From Natronococcus sp. A-GB1 (GTDB taxonomy: Archaea > Halobacteriota > Halobacteria > Halobacteriales > Natrialbaceae): DNA of 64,000 nucleotides. Shown here one piece after another: positions 52,572-61,263 of this stretch. Position 1 is the stretch's first letter; each line of letters begins with the position of its first letter. A model generated the notes under the pieces. That model was not told the DNA's origin. It made no database searches and was given only the letters and a program-made list of their open reading frames with translations. The DNA lies in assembly GCF_029688845.1 (NCBI RefSeq), contig NZ_JARUKW010000003.1, positions 186,001 through 250,000 of the forward strand, in the 5' to 3' direction. The position numbers were made by a program, and so were the translations under genes.

Positions 52572-52867
52572 TTCGTCGGAGTAAAATTTGGAATAAAAAC
52601 ACAGAGGCTGCCCTACCTGACGGACACGAGGTCCGCCGGGAGCGAACAACGACCAGCGCTGCCGGTTAGTCCAGGGGGTTAGGCGAGCACCGCGCTGGAG
52701 ACAGGGCTCGTCGTTTCACCTGTCACCCAGTCCAGCACGTCCGGGACACCAGTCGCTGGCAAAGCCGGACACATCGTTCGAGAGTCATTGGTCACTGTAG
52801 AACGACGTGTCCGGAGGCGTGGCTATCGGATGCGGCGGCGTACTCGACCCATACGGGGGCGGCCTGC
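52572..52867. other. Spacer between the two paralogous small genes
   Basis: About 300 bases without a convincing gene. A short hairpin CGGAC-ACGAG-GTCCG is at 52621-52635. The region may be decayed sequence from a duplication of the small gene. Confidence 0.35.
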
Positions 52868-53038
52868 TCAGCGTACCGGGTGTTCCCCATATCGGTTCCT
52901 CTGTTCGGATCCACAGAAGACGCCGGCGAAGGCGCTGTCGAGCAGGCTGAGCACGAGTTCGGAAAGGGGCTGGCCACGGATATTCCCGACCGCACTGGGA
53001 CTTCGACTCGTATCGAAAACGCTGTGTTGACTACGCAT
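52868..53038 (-). CDS. 56-residue protein, paralogue of the 47-residue protein
   Basis: The ATG at 53038 (MRSQHSVFDTSRSPSAVGN...) gives 56 residues ending at TGA 52868. It shares the layout S-x-AVxNxxG/S-x-P-L-x(E)-x-V-x-SLLDSAFAG-(I/V)-F with the protein at 52396-52539 and then a different polar tail. It is on the same strand about 330 bases upstream. Function unknown; the hydrophobic LLDSAFAGVF core could be an amphipathic helix that contacts a membrane protein. Confidence 0.5.
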   Translation of the reverse strand: MRSQHSVFDTSRSPSAVGNIRGQPLSELVLSLLDSAFAGVFCGSEQRNRYGEHPVR

Positions 53039-53218
53039 ACGTGACGACAAACGCATCTCCCTGCTTATTATCGTTCTCCTTCGGCTGGTACATTGTGATA
53101 AAATGCCGTGCAATGAGAGACCTCAGCAGCAACTCGAACCTAGAGCATTCGATCAAGATTATAACTCCTCGAGGAGCTACGGAGCTAGAAAACAAAAGAT
53201 CGGCGTCCCGCGTTGGGA

Positions 53219-55174
53219 TCAGTCGTCGGCGGGTGCGGCGCCGCTGTCCTCGGCCTGGTCGCGGGTCCAGGAGAGTTTGCCGCCGGCCGCGAGGATCGAG
53301 CGCTCGCGTTCGGAGGCGTCGAGCGTCGCGGTGAACTCCTCGCCGTTGACGCGGACGGTGAACTCCTCCTGACCGCTCGTGACGGCCTCGTAGACGTCGT
53401 CGACGATCTCGATCTCGTCGCCCTGGTCGATCGACTCGTAGGTGTCCTCGTCGATCGTCAGCGGGACGATCCCGAAGTTGAAGAGGTTCGCGCGGTGGAT
53501 CCGGGCGAAGCTCTGTGCGAGGACGCCCTCGATGCCCAGGTACATCGGGCAGAGCGCGGCGTGCTCGCGCGAGGAACCCTGACCGTAGTTCTCGCCGGCG
53601 ACGAGGAAGCCGCCGTCGGCCTCGAGCGCGCGGTCGGCGAACGTGTCGTCGACGCGCGAGAGGGTGAACTCGGAGAGCTTGGGGACGTTCGACCGGTACA
53701 TCAGGATGTCCTGCGTTGCGGGGATGATGTGGTCGGTCGTGATGTTGTCCTCCATCTTGAGCAGGGCCTCACCGGAAATCTCGGAGCCGAGCTCGTCGCG
53801 GATCGGGACGTCGCCGATGTTCGGACCCTTGATGAGCTCGTCGTCGACGGCCTCGTCGGGGGCGATGAGATCCGTCTTGGAGCCGTCGTACTCGTCGGGA
53901 AGCTCAACGCCGGGGGCCTCGACGTCGTCGAGGTTGCGCGGATCGGTGATCTCGCCCTCGAGGGCCGCGGCAGCGGCGACCTCCGGCGAGCACAGATAGA
54001 CGTTGTCGTCCTCGATACCCGAACGGCCCTCGAAGTTGCGGTTGAAGGTCCGCAGCGAGACCGAATCGGAGGCAGGGACGTGGCCGATCCCGATACAGGC
54101 ACCACAGGTCGCCTCGGAGAAGTTGACGCCGGCAGCCATCATCTCCGCGACCCAGCCCTCGCGGGCGAGCATCTCGGAGGCCTGCTTGGAGCCGGGGGCG
54201 ACGATCGTCTCGGTCTCGAGGGAGGTCTGGCGGTCCTCGAGCATTTTCGCGACGGGGAGGATGTCCTCGTAGCCGCCGTTCGTACAGGAGCCGACGATGA
54301 CCTGCTCGACGGACTCGCCCTCGACCTCGCTGACGGGGACGACGTTGTCGGGCATCGACGGCGTGGCGATCAGCGGCTCGAGGTCCGAGAGATCGACGAC
54401 GATCTCGTCGTCGTAGTCGGCGTCGTCGTCGGGCTGGAGCTCGACGTACTCGTCGCCGCGGCCGACGCGCTCGAGGTAGTCCTCGGTCTGCTCGTCGGTC
54501 GGGAAGATCGACGTCGTCGCGCCGAGTTCCGTTCCCATGTTGGTGATCGTCATCCGCTCCGGTGCGGTGAGCGTCTCGACGCCGGGACCGGTGTACTCGA
54601 GGATCTTGCCGACGCCGCCCTTGACGCTCAGGCGTCGCAGCAGCTCGAGGATGACGTCCTTCGCGGTGGCCCACTCGGGGAGCTCGCCCTCGAGTCGGAC
54701 GCTGACGATCTCGGGCATCTCGATGTAGTAGGGCGCACCGCCCATCGCGACGGTGACGTCGATCCCGCCGGCGCCGATGGCGAGCTCGCCGAGGCCGCCG
54801 GGGGTCGGCGTGTGCGAGTCCGAGCCGAGCAGCGTCTTGCCGGGCGCGGCGAAGTTCTCGCGGTGGACGTTGTGACAGATACCGTTACCGGGACGAGAGA
54901 AGTGAGCCCCGTAGGTGCCGGCCGCAGAGCGCAGGAAGCGGTGGTCGTCCGTGTTCTTAAAGTCAAACTGGTAGGTCTGATGGTCGCAGTACTGCGCGGC
55001 GATCTCGGTCTGGACCTCGTCCAGTCCCATCGCCTCGAACTGGAGCCAGACCATCGTTCCGGTCGTGTCCTGGGTAAGTACCTGGTCGATCTCGATCCCG
55101 ATCTCCTCGCCGGTCTCGAGTTCGCCCTCGACGAGGTGGTCGTCGAGAATCTTTTCGGTGAGCGTCTGTCCCAT
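53219..55174 (-). CDS. acn: Aconitate hydratase
   Basis: A 651-residue aconitase that converts citrate to isocitrate in the TCA cycle. The iron-sulfur Cys residues are in GSCTNGG and the ATCGACIG segment. The active-site region GENYGQGSSREHA lies in the swivel domain at the C-terminal end. The length fits the archaeal/AcnA-like group. The gene stands alone. Confidence 0.96.
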   Translation of the reverse strand: MGQTLTEKILDDHLVEGELETGEEIGIEIDQVLTQDTTGTMVWLQFEAMGLDEVQTEIAAQYCDHQTYQFDFKNTDDHRFLRSAAGTYGAHFSRPGNGICHNVHRENFAAPGKTLLGSDSHTPTPGGLGELAIGAGGIDVTVAMGGAPYYIEMPEIVSVRLEGELPEWATAKDVILELLRRLSVKGGVGKILEYTGPGVETLTAPERMTITNMGTELGATTSIFPTDEQTEDYLERVGRGDEYVELQPDDDADYDDEIVVDLSDLEPLIATPSMPDNVVPVSEVEGESVEQVIVGSCTNGGYEDILPVAKMLEDRQTSLETETIVAPGSKQASEMLAREGWVAEMMAAGVNFSEATCGACIGIGHVPASDSVSLRTFNRNFEGRSGIEDDNVYLCSPEVAAAAALEGEITDPRNLDDVEAPGVELPDEYDGSKTDLIAPDEAVDDELIKGPNIGDVPIRDELGSEISGEALLKMEDNITTDHIIPATQDILMYRSNVPKLSEFTLSRVDDTFADRALEADGGFLVAGENYGQGSSREHAALCPMYLGIEGVLAQSFARIHRANLFNFGIVPLTIDEDTYESIDQGDEIEIVDDVYEAVTSGQEEFTVRVNGEEFTATLDASERERSILAAGGKLSWTRDQAEDSGAAPADD

Positions 55175-55406
55175 AGCATGCGGATTTCGGCTTTCCGGCT
55201 TGATAAATCCAGCGTGTTTCTATCGGGAACGACCGTGTCATTTCCGGGCATTCGACCGGGTTTCGCGTAAGTATTGCCACACCGCCGATCGTTCGTCCAC
55301 TCGCGCGCAGCCGGCCGACGACGATTCCTCGAGCGTGTTCCGTAACGCCCTGGCACGGGCGCTCCGAACGGATACTCTTTTTTCGGCTCCGGCGCGTAGC
55401 GACGCT

Positions 55407-55889
55407 ATGTTCCGCTCCGGCGCCTTCGTCGCGGAGTACGTCTCCCCGACGACCGACGATCAGATCCAGCCCAACGGCGTCGACCTCACTCTCGACGTCG
55501 TCTTCGAACAGCTCGAGCCCGGTCGGATCGGCCGGGACGGCAAACAGATCGGCGACCGGGTGGCCCGCCCGCTCGAGGAACTCGAGCAGAAGGCGCCGGA
55601 CACCTACTACCTGCCCGAGGGCGCCTACGTCGCTCGCTACGGCGAACGCATCGAGATCCCGGAGGGCCACGTCGGCTTCGTCTACCCGCGCTCGTCGCTG
55701 ATGCGCAACTCCTGTATGTTGAACACCGCGGTGTGGGACGCCGGCTACGAGGGCCGAGGTGAGGGGCTGTTGCAGGCCCACCACGACGTCGAGATCGCTC
55801 GCGGCGCCCGCATCGCTCAGCTGGTGTTCGCCGAGGCCAACCACGAGGGCGCCTACGACGGCAGCTACCAGGGCGAGAACCTCGAGTAG
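55407..55889 (+). CDS. dut: dUTPase/dCTP deaminase family protein
   Basis: A 160-residue protein with the Dcd/Dut trimer pattern: MFRSGAFVAEYV, QPNGVDLTLD, GFVYPRSSLMRNSCMLN, VWDAGYEGRGEGLLQ and RIAQLVFAEA. Haloarchaeal proteins of this kind are annotated as dUTP nucleotidohydrolase, though the family also includes dCTP deaminases. It keeps uracil out of DNA. Confidence 0.92.
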   Translation: MFRSGAFVAEYVSPTTDDQIQPNGVDLTLDVVFEQLEPGRIGRDGKQIGDRVARPLEELEQKAPDTYYLPEGAYVARYGERIEIPEGHVGFVYPRSSLMRNSCMLNTAVWDAGYEGRGEGLLQAHHDVEIARGARIAQLVFAEANHEGAYDGSYQGENLE

Positions 55890-55941
55890 CCGCCGGGCTG
55901 CCGACAGGGGATTGACGGCCGTCCGCGGCGACCGTTCGCAC

Positions 55942-56409
55942 ATGACTGACGCCGAAACGGAACTACCGTCGCTCGTCGGCATGAACCACGTCGCCCTCGA
56001 TGTCGGCGACATCGACGACGCACTCGAGTTCTACGAGGATCTGTTCGCGTTCGAACTCCGGAGCCGGTCCGACTCGAAGGCCTTTCTGGATATGGGCGAT
56101 CAGTTCATCGCGCTCGCCGAAAGCGACGATACCGACCGGGACGGTCAGCGTCACTTCGGGCTCGTCGTCGACGACACCGACGCCGCCGAACGGCGCCTCG
56201 AGGACTGCGGCGTCGAACGCCTCGACGTTCCTGGCCTCGAGTTTCACGATCCGTGGGGGAACCGCGTCCAGCTCGTCGACTACTCGGAGATCCAGTTCAC
56301 GAAGGCCGACCACGTCCTCGAGGGGATGGGCCTCGACGAACTCGAGAAGGCCGACGGGGCGATCGCAGAGCTCGAGGAGAAGGGACTCGTGCCGGAGCGG
56401 TCGGACTGA
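55942..56409 (+). CDS. VOC/glyoxalase-family protein
   Basis: A 155-residue VOC domain (MNHVALDVGDIDDALEFYEDLFAFEL, FGLVVDDTDAAERRLEDCGVE, FHDPWGNRVQLVDY) with a helical C-terminal extension. His and Glu-type metal positions are present. The substrate is unknown. Confidence 0.88.
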   Translation: MTDAETELPSLVGMNHVALDVGDIDDALEFYEDLFAFELRSRSDSKAFLDMGDQFIALAESDDTDRDGQRHFGLVVDDTDAAERRLEDCGVERLDVPGLEFHDPWGNRVQLVDYSEIQFTKADHVLEGMGLDELEKADGAIAELEEKGLVPERSD

Positions 56410-56463
56410 GAACAGGTTCTACGGCCGACAGAACGAAGGCGACCGGCGACGAACTCGAACGCG

Positions 56464-56787
56464 ATGTCCGGGACGGAGCCGTGCGAACGGTGCGGATCGC
56501 AGCGTCCTCGAGCGGCGGCTCGCTGTCCCGACTGCGGACGCGAGCGGACGAGCCGATGGCAGTACGTCGGCTGGCTCGTCCTCGGAATCGCCGTCCCCAG
56601 CCTCGCCCTCGCGACGGCCCTGCTCGGCTATCTCACTCTGCTCTCGATCCAGCAAGGGACGATCGGGGCGGCCGGCCCCGCGATCGCCCTCTGGATCGGG
56701 ATCTGGGTTGGCGCCGCGCTCACCGTCGTGATCGTCTACGATCGGAGCACGGAGAGCCGAACCCCGACGGGGTCGCCGGACCGCTGA
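56464..56787 (+). CDS. Zinc-ribbon membrane protein
   Basis: A 107-residue protein with an N-terminal zinc ribbon (CERCG and CPDCG) and two membrane helices (VGWLVLGIAVPSLALATALL and AIALWIGIWVGAALTVVIV). It overlaps no gene, ends one base before the next and is probably cotranscribed with it. Confidence 0.7.
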   Translation: MSGTEPCERCGSQRPRAAARCPDCGRERTSRWQYVGWLVLGIAVPSLALATALLGYLTLLSIQQGTIGAAGPAIALWIGIWVGAALTVVIVYDRSTESRTPTGSPDR

Positions 56788-56788
56788 G

Positions 56789-57343
56789 ATGATGGCGACC
56801 ACCCACGTCTTCGCCGGGCTCGCCCTCGTAGCTCCGGTCGCCGCCACCGTTCCGACGCTCTCGAGTCCCCTCGCCGTCGGTGCGATCGTCGGCGGGCTCG
56901 TACCCGACCTCGACCTCGTTCTCGAGCACCGCCGAAGCCTGCACTTCCCAATTGCCGGATTGCCCATCGCCGCGCTCGCGGTCGGCGCTGCGGTGGTGGT
57001 TCCCTCGAGTCCCGTCGTCGCGGTCGCCGCCGCAGTCGTCGCCGCCTGGTTCCACGCCGCGAGCGACGTCCTCGGTGACGGTCCGGAGATGAACCCCTGG
57101 ACCGACGTCGGCGACCGCGCGGTCTACGACCACGTCCGGGGTCGGTGGCTACGTCCACGGCGGTTGATCCGCTACGACGGCGCGCCGGAGGACGGCGCGC
57201 TCGCACTCGCGCTCGCGGTGCCGGCGCTGCTCGTCTTCGACGGCTGGATCGGTTCGGTCGTCGCGGGCGGCCTCGCCATCTCGCTCGGCTACGTCCTGGT
57301 TCGGCGACGGCTGGTCGCGTGGCTCCCCGACTGGCTCGAGTAG
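56789..57343 (+). CDS. Membrane-bound metal-dependent hydrolase-like protein
   Basis: A 184-residue membrane protein with the YdjM-like pattern: MATTHVFAGLALVAP, GGLVPDLDLVLEHRR, HFPIAG and AWFHAASDVLG. His and Asp residues in membrane-flanking loops could bind metal. It is a second member of this kind in the window, with little similarity to that at 49412-49972 beyond the motifs. Confidence 0.75.
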   Translation: MMATTHVFAGLALVAPVAATVPTLSSPLAVGAIVGGLVPDLDLVLEHRRSLHFPIAGLPIAALAVGAAVVVPSSPVVAVAAAVVAAWFHAASDVLGDGPEMNPWTDVGDRAVYDHVRGRWLRPRRLIRYDGAPEDGALALALAVPALLVFDGWIGSVVAGGLAISLGYVLVRRRLVAWLPDWLE

Positions 57344-57390
57344 CCGGGAGAAGTCGGAACGCTGATACCGTCGGTCGCGAAGCTTCCGAT

Positions 57391-57858
57391 ATGGTCGACA
57401 CGTTTCTCGCCCAGACGACCCACCTCGTCTTCGCCGCGCTCTGGGCCGGCAGCGTCTTCTACGTCGCGTTCGTCGTCCTCCCGCTGGCTCGAGACGGCGC
57501 GTTCACCTCGACGAAACCCCTCGAAACGATCTCGAGCAGACTGACGTCGATCTCGCGCGTGAGCGCGCTCGTCCTGTTGCTCACCGGCGGCCATCTCGCG
57601 GGAACCCGCTACACCGCCGAGGGACTGTTCAACACGATCAACGGGCAGCTGGTGCTCGCGATGGTCGTCCTCTGGCTCGTCCTCGCGGGGCTCGTCGAGG
57701 TGGGCGCAAAACGGTTCGAGTCCGGACTCAACGGGAAGAAGCTCCGCGAGCCCGCGGCGAACGCCCTGCCGCTGTACCGGGCGGGAGCGGTCGTCGCCGT
57801 CCTCCTCCTGGTTGTCGCCGGAGCGATCACGACCAACGTCGCCGCGGTCGTGTCGTAG
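57391..57858 (+). CDS. CopD-domain membrane protein
   Basis: A 155-residue membrane protein with four helices and the CopD/DUF4149-like start TTHLVFAALWAGSVFYVAFVVLPLARDG. CopD proteins are linked to copper uptake, but no copper genes are adjacent. ATG 57391 is used. Confidence 0.72.
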   Translation: MVDTFLAQTTHLVFAALWAGSVFYVAFVVLPLARDGAFTSTKPLETISSRLTSISRVSALVLLLTGGHLAGTRYTAEGLFNTINGQLVLAMVVLWLVLAGLVEVGAKRFESGLNGKKLREPAANALPLYRAGAVVAVLLLVVAGAITTNVAAVVS

Positions 57859-57875
57859 ACATGTAATTCCTTGCT

Positions 57876-57885
57876 AGATATATTT
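57876..57885 (+). promoter_or_regulatory. TATA element for the 145-residue hypothetical gene
   Basis: AGATATATTT in an AT-rich stretch lies about 50 bases before ATG 57932, giving a leader of about 24 bases with a GAGAGG Shine-Dalgarno-like site at 57925-57930. Confidence 0.45.
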
Positions 57886-57931
57886 GTAAAGAAGATTGTT
57901 ACGAAAGATACTTAGTTAGCTACTGAGAGGT

Positions 57932-58369
57932 ATGTGTATGATGTTCAGGGGCAAAGGGATGGCCCTATCGCTGCTCGCGGTGGGGACCGCCGCGGCCGCC
58001 GGGTACGTCCTTCAGAACGACCGTTCGCCGACCGAAACGGGACGCTCGAAGGCGAACCTCGGCGCCAGGGTCGTCGACGAGGTTCCCGCAGGGGCGACTG
58101 TTATCGACGCATCGGCCCGCCGACTCGCGGAGATTCCGGGCGCCCGGCGGGCGCTCGAGCGCGCGGTCCGTAACGACGCCCGCGAGGACTGGGAACACGT
58201 CACCCTCGAGCGCGACGGCGCCTGGTCGGTCGTCGACACGATCCGGGACTCGCTGCCGTACTACGAGGCCGGTCGGGGCGAGTACAACGGCGTCTACGTC
58301 GAACACCACGGTCGGATCGTCGTGCTCGACGCGATCGGTTGGGCTCGCCTCGAGCAACCGATCCACTGA
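57932..58369 (+). CDS. Hypothetical protein with N-terminal membrane helix
   Basis: A 145-residue protein starting MCMMFRGKGMALSLLAVGTAAAAGYVL, an N-terminal anchor or signal. A soluble domain with GARRALERAVRND and YNGVYVEHHGRIVVLDAIGW follows. No family is recognised. Confidence 0.65.
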   Translation: MCMMFRGKGMALSLLAVGTAAAAGYVLQNDRSPTETGRSKANLGARVVDEVPAGATVIDASARRLAEIPGARRALERAVRNDAREDWEHVTLERDGAWSVVDTIRDSLPYYEAGRGEYNGVYVEHHGRIVVLDAIGWARLEQPIH

Positions 58370-58484
58370 CGGCGGCGGTCGGCTTCGCTGCAGCCGCGGC
58401 GGCTTCTGCCTCGCGTTTCGTCCTCGAGCGTCGCCTCCGCGGCGAATCACAACCACTACCTCGCGGCCCCGCCCATCCGGAGGC

Positions 58485-59384
58485 ATGCAACTGGGCGTTA
58501 TCGGACTCGGACGCATGGGACAGATTGTCGTCGAACGAGTGCTCGAGGCAGGTCACGACGTCGTCGCCTTCGACCTCGATCCGGCAGCCGTCGCCACCGC
58601 GGCCGACGCTGGCGCGGAGCCAGCCGACTCCGTATCGGATCTGGCGGACCGACTCGGTGAGGCAAAGCGGATCTGGCTGATGGTCCCCGCGGGCGAGGCC
58701 GTCGACGCGACCCTCGCCGACCTCGATCCCCACCTCGACGGCGACGACGTCGTCGTCGACGGCGGCAACTCCTACTTCGAGGACTCGGTGCGCCGGGCCC
58801 AGGCCTGTTCGGCGGCGTACCTCGACTGTGGTACCTCAGGGGGGCCGGCGGGCGCCGAACTCGGCTTCTCGCTGATGGTCGGCGGGCCGGAGTGGGCCTA
58901 CGACGAACTCGTCCCGGTGTTCGACGCCGTCGCGACCGGTCCAGACGGTCACGGACGGATGGGGCCTGCGGGCTCGGGCCACTACGTCAAGATGGTGCAC
59001 AACGGCGTCGAGTACGCGCTGATGCAGACCTACGGCGAGGGGTTCGAACTGCTCCACGAGGGCCGGTACGACCTCGACCTCGAGAACGTAGCCACGGTCT
59101 GGAACAACGGCGCCGTGATCCGCTCGTGGCTGCTCGAACTCTGCGAGGAGGCATTTCGCGAGGAGGGGACCGACCTGGGCACTGTCGCCGACCGCATCGA
59201 GGGCGGCTCGACGGGCACCTGGACCGTCCAGGAGGCCCTCGAGCAGGAGGTGCCGCTGCCGCTGATCTACACCGCCCTCTCCGAGCGGTTCGGCTCCCGG
59301 GCCGACGAGGGTCGGTTCTCGAGGCGACTGGCGAGTCGGCTCCGGTACGGCTTCGGCCGCCACGACGTTCCTCGGCGAGAGTGA
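58485..59384 (+). CDS. gnd: 6-phosphogluconate dehydrogenase (decarboxylating), short type
   Basis: A 299-residue protein with the NAD(P) motif GVIGLGRMGQ, then DGGNSYFEDS, GTSGGPAGAELGFSLMVGG and the catalytic HYVKMVHNGVEYALMQ. It is the short (YqeC-like) form found in haloarchaea, where it makes ribulose 5-phosphate from 6-phosphogluconate. Confidence 0.93.
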   Translation: MQLGVIGLGRMGQIVVERVLEAGHDVVAFDLDPAAVATAADAGAEPADSVSDLADRLGEAKRIWLMVPAGEAVDATLADLDPHLDGDDVVVDGGNSYFEDSVRRAQACSAAYLDCGTSGGPAGAELGFSLMVGGPEWAYDELVPVFDAVATGPDGHGRMGPAGSGHYVKMVHNGVEYALMQTYGEGFELLHEGRYDLDLENVATVWNNGAVIRSWLLELCEEAFREEGTDLGTVADRIEGGSTGTWTVQEALEQEVPLPLIYTALSERFGSRADEGRFSRRLASRLRYGFGRHDVPRRE

Positions 59385-59484
59385 GAGCACCGCGAACGAG
59401 GTCATCGCTGTTCAATCTTCTCTGTCATTTCCACCCCGAAATATTGAGTCATCTTCTTTACTCCCGGTCGGCTCACCGCTAGTA

Positions 59485-59799
59485 GTGACCTCTCATCGAC
59501 CGACCACGAGCGTGGCCGCGACGGAGGATCGGCGAACGAGTACGGCGGTTGTCGAACTAGTCGCTCGCGTTGACGAGGTCGATCCGATTGCGCTCGAGCC
59601 CCTCTACGACGCGATCGACCCCGACACGCTGGATTCGATCTGCGATACGGACTCGGGGTTCCGGTCGCTGTCGTTCCGGTACGCCGGCTGGCTGGTTACC
59701 GTCGACTCCCGGGGAGATGGGGTCGAAATCGCGCTGTCGGAGCCGGCGTCACTGGACGGCTCGGTCACCGACGCCCCCGACGCCGAGTCCTCGCTGTAG
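59485..59799 (+). CDS. HalOD1 output-domain protein
   Basis: A 104-residue protein starting at GTG 59485 with the HalOD1 pattern VVELVARVDEVDPIALEPLYDAIDPDTLDSI and LSFRYAGWLVTVDSRGDGVEI. The domain is confined to haloarchaea and is a presumed signalling output. The gene stands alone before the tRNA. Confidence 0.88.
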   Translation: MTSHRPTTSVAATEDRRTSTAVVELVARVDEVDPIALEPLYDAIDPDTLDSICDTDSGFRSLSFRYAGWLVTVDSRGDGVEIALSEPASLDGSVTDAPDAESSL

Positions 59800-59869
59800 T
59801 CGGGCTCGAGGGAGCGTTTCGACGCGAAGAGCAACCGTTATACGGCCGGTTTCTGTACTCTGTTACGGA

Positions 59870-59942
59870 GGGCGCGTAGCTCAGTGGACAGAGTTCTTGG
59901 TTCCGGACCAAGATGTCGCGGGTTCAAATCCCGTCGCGCCCG
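59870..59942 (+). tRNA. tRNA-Arg (anticodon CCG)
   Basis: A complete cloverleaf of 73 bases. The acceptor GGGCGCG pairs with CGCGCCC, the anticodon stem CTTGG/CCAAG holds loop TTCCGGA (anticodon CCG, read for codon CGG), and the T arm contains GGTTCAAATCC. The CCA end is not encoded. It marks the border between the chromosome and the AT-richer element that follows. Confidence 0.95.
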
Positions 59943-60154
59943 TCCCACCGCATAATGCTTGGAATCCACACCCCGGCGGAGGGGATGAGGGGTTCCTTTT
60001 AACCATATAGGGTAGTGCGGTGTCTCCATTCCATCCCGATGCGGGTCACGAGTCTCTGCCGTGCCACGATAATAACTGCACACGTCCTAACAGTACTTAA
60101 AGCTCTGCCGGCGAAATTGCCGCGCGCGCCACACCCACACCCGAACGAGCGTGC

Positions 60155-60163
60155 TAGATAAAT
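60155..60163 (+). promoter_or_regulatory. TATA element of the TatA-like gene
   Basis: TAGATAAAT is centred 28 bases before GTG 60187. This spacing is my reason for starting the gene there rather than at GTG 60151. Confidence 0.5.
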
Positions 60164-60186
60164 GTCAACAGACAGTACATTGGGGT

Positions 60187-60399
60187 GTGAAGGCCTACGA
60201 ACTCCTCGGTGCGATTTCTATCGGCGGGCTCGTCGGCGTCGCCGCACTACTCTTCGGCAGCTCGAAGCTACCAAAACTCGCCCGTTCAGTTGGCCAAGCC
60301 AGTGGTGAACTGCAGAAAGGTAAACAGCAAGCGGAACAGGAACTCAACGAAATGCGGAACGATATCAACGACGAAGAAGGAGAACCCGTAGATGGTTAA
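60187..60399 (+). CDS. TatA-like protein
   Basis: A 70-residue protein. Residues 4-23 are one membrane helix, then the TatA hinge FGSSKLPKLARSVGQ and an amphipathic helix with ELQKGKQQAEQEL, followed by an acidic tail. This is the order in TatA, which forms the pore of the twin-arginine export system. It lacks the usual polar N-terminal residues before the helix. It is carried by the element rather than by a tat operon. Confidence 0.75.
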   Translation: MKAYELLGAISIGGLVGVAALLFGSSKLPKLARSVGQASGELQKGKQQAEQELNEMRNDINDEEGEPVDG

Positions 60400-60680
60400 G
60401 CCTCGAAATCAATCAGCAACTTCTGATCATCAAACACACTAGGCGTCAACACATCAAACCCCACCTCATCCCGCAAAAACGAGACTGCGTGCCAAGTCGC
60501 ACTTTTGGGTGCTAACAACCGGCCTTCAGGCAACTTCCGGAAACAGTACTCACAGAGATTGTCTAACTGGTTCGGTTCTGTCTTGACCACGACTTCCCGA
60601 GGATTCTCATCCATACGCGTCCTGTAATACAGGTACGGATCACGTTCTTCACCCTCAGCGGAATCAGCAACCTTGCTCAT
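60396..60680 (-). CDS. Element protein, hypothetical (third of the SWIM operon)
   Basis: A 94-residue protein with a CEYCFRKLP knuckle. Its start overlaps the end of the previous gene by four bases (ATGA), and its stop overlaps the end of the TatA-like gene on the other strand. No family is recognised. Confidence 0.65.
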   Translation of the reverse strand: MSKVADSAEGEERDPYLYYRTRMDENPREVVVKTEPNQLDNLCEYCFRKLPEGRLLAPKSATWHAVSFLRDEVGFDVLTPSVFDDQKLLIDFEA

Positions 60681-61021
60681 CCCTCATCACCCGCTGACGC
60701 GGAAGACAACCTGGACTCTGGGAACCCGTAGACTCGTACGCCGTGATCTTCTAACTCACCTTCGTCGTGCCATTCAACGATTTCGTTGATATCCCAATCA
60801 GCTAACGATCGCTTGACATCTTCCAGATACGCCGCCTCTACGACTTCCTCATCCTCACCATAGGCGCGGTTTCGGGTTGCGATGGTGATGTCGTTATCAT
60901 CAGGCGGTGTTTCCCAGATCACATACTCGTTCGCTGGCACACCAATGGCGCCGAGGAAGACGAGGTAATCCGACGAGTCAGACTCATCATCAACGGCGAG
61001 ATCACCAGTCTCCAAACTCAC
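60677..61021 (-). CDS. Element protein, hypothetical (second of the SWIM operon)
   Basis: A 114-residue acidic protein (MSLETGDLAVDDESDSSDYL) with mixed alpha/beta segments such as YLVFLGAIGVPANEYVIW. It overlaps the SWIM gene and the third gene by four bases each, so the three are translationally coupled. Function unknown. Confidence 0.65.
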   Translation of the reverse strand: MSLETGDLAVDDESDSSDYLVFLGAIGVPANEYVIWETPPDDNDITIATRNRAYGEDEEVVEAAYLEDVKRSLADWDINEIVEWHDEGELEDHGVRVYGFPESRLSSASAGDEG

Positions 61022-61263
61022 GATGAATCACCCACCATCGGGCGGAGACGCAATCCAAGCTGCTGCTGCACGGCGCGAATATGCTTACAAAGTGCGTTTC
61101 TATATTCAAAATCTTCACAGCCGCACCGCCAATCATCGTCAGCGATGCGGTCTACAACGTGATCTCCATCATTGATACTCCACGCGTCATTGTCGCCAAT
61201 CCTCTCGACATTGTTGATGTCGCGGACGGCGCGTATGTCGCGAACGTAATCATTTGCTCTCAT
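61018..61263 (-). CDS. SWIM zinc-finger protein
   Basis: An 81-residue protein with one SWIM motif CGC-x9-CKH (CGCEDFEYRNALCKH). ATG 61263 (MRANDYVRDIRAV) is preferred to 61398, which would add a non-conserved hydrophobic lead. SWIM fingers bind DNA or proteins and are frequent on haloarchaeal mobile DNA. It is the first gene of a coupled three-gene operon. Confidence 0.75.
   Translation of the reverse strand: MRANDYVRDIRAVRDINNVERIGDNDAWSINDGDHVVDRIADDDWRCGCEDFEYRNALCKHIRAVQQQLGLRLRPMVGDSS

Noticed and set aside
53213-55270. 685-codon plus-strand open frame
   Set aside because: It is the antisense shadow of aconitase; GC-rich codon use leaves opposite frames open.
59838-60083. Minus-strand frame of 81 codons across the tRNA
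   Set aside because: Its RRDLNPRHLGPEPRTLSTELRAL-like text is the familiar false protein read from the antisense strand of a tRNA gene.
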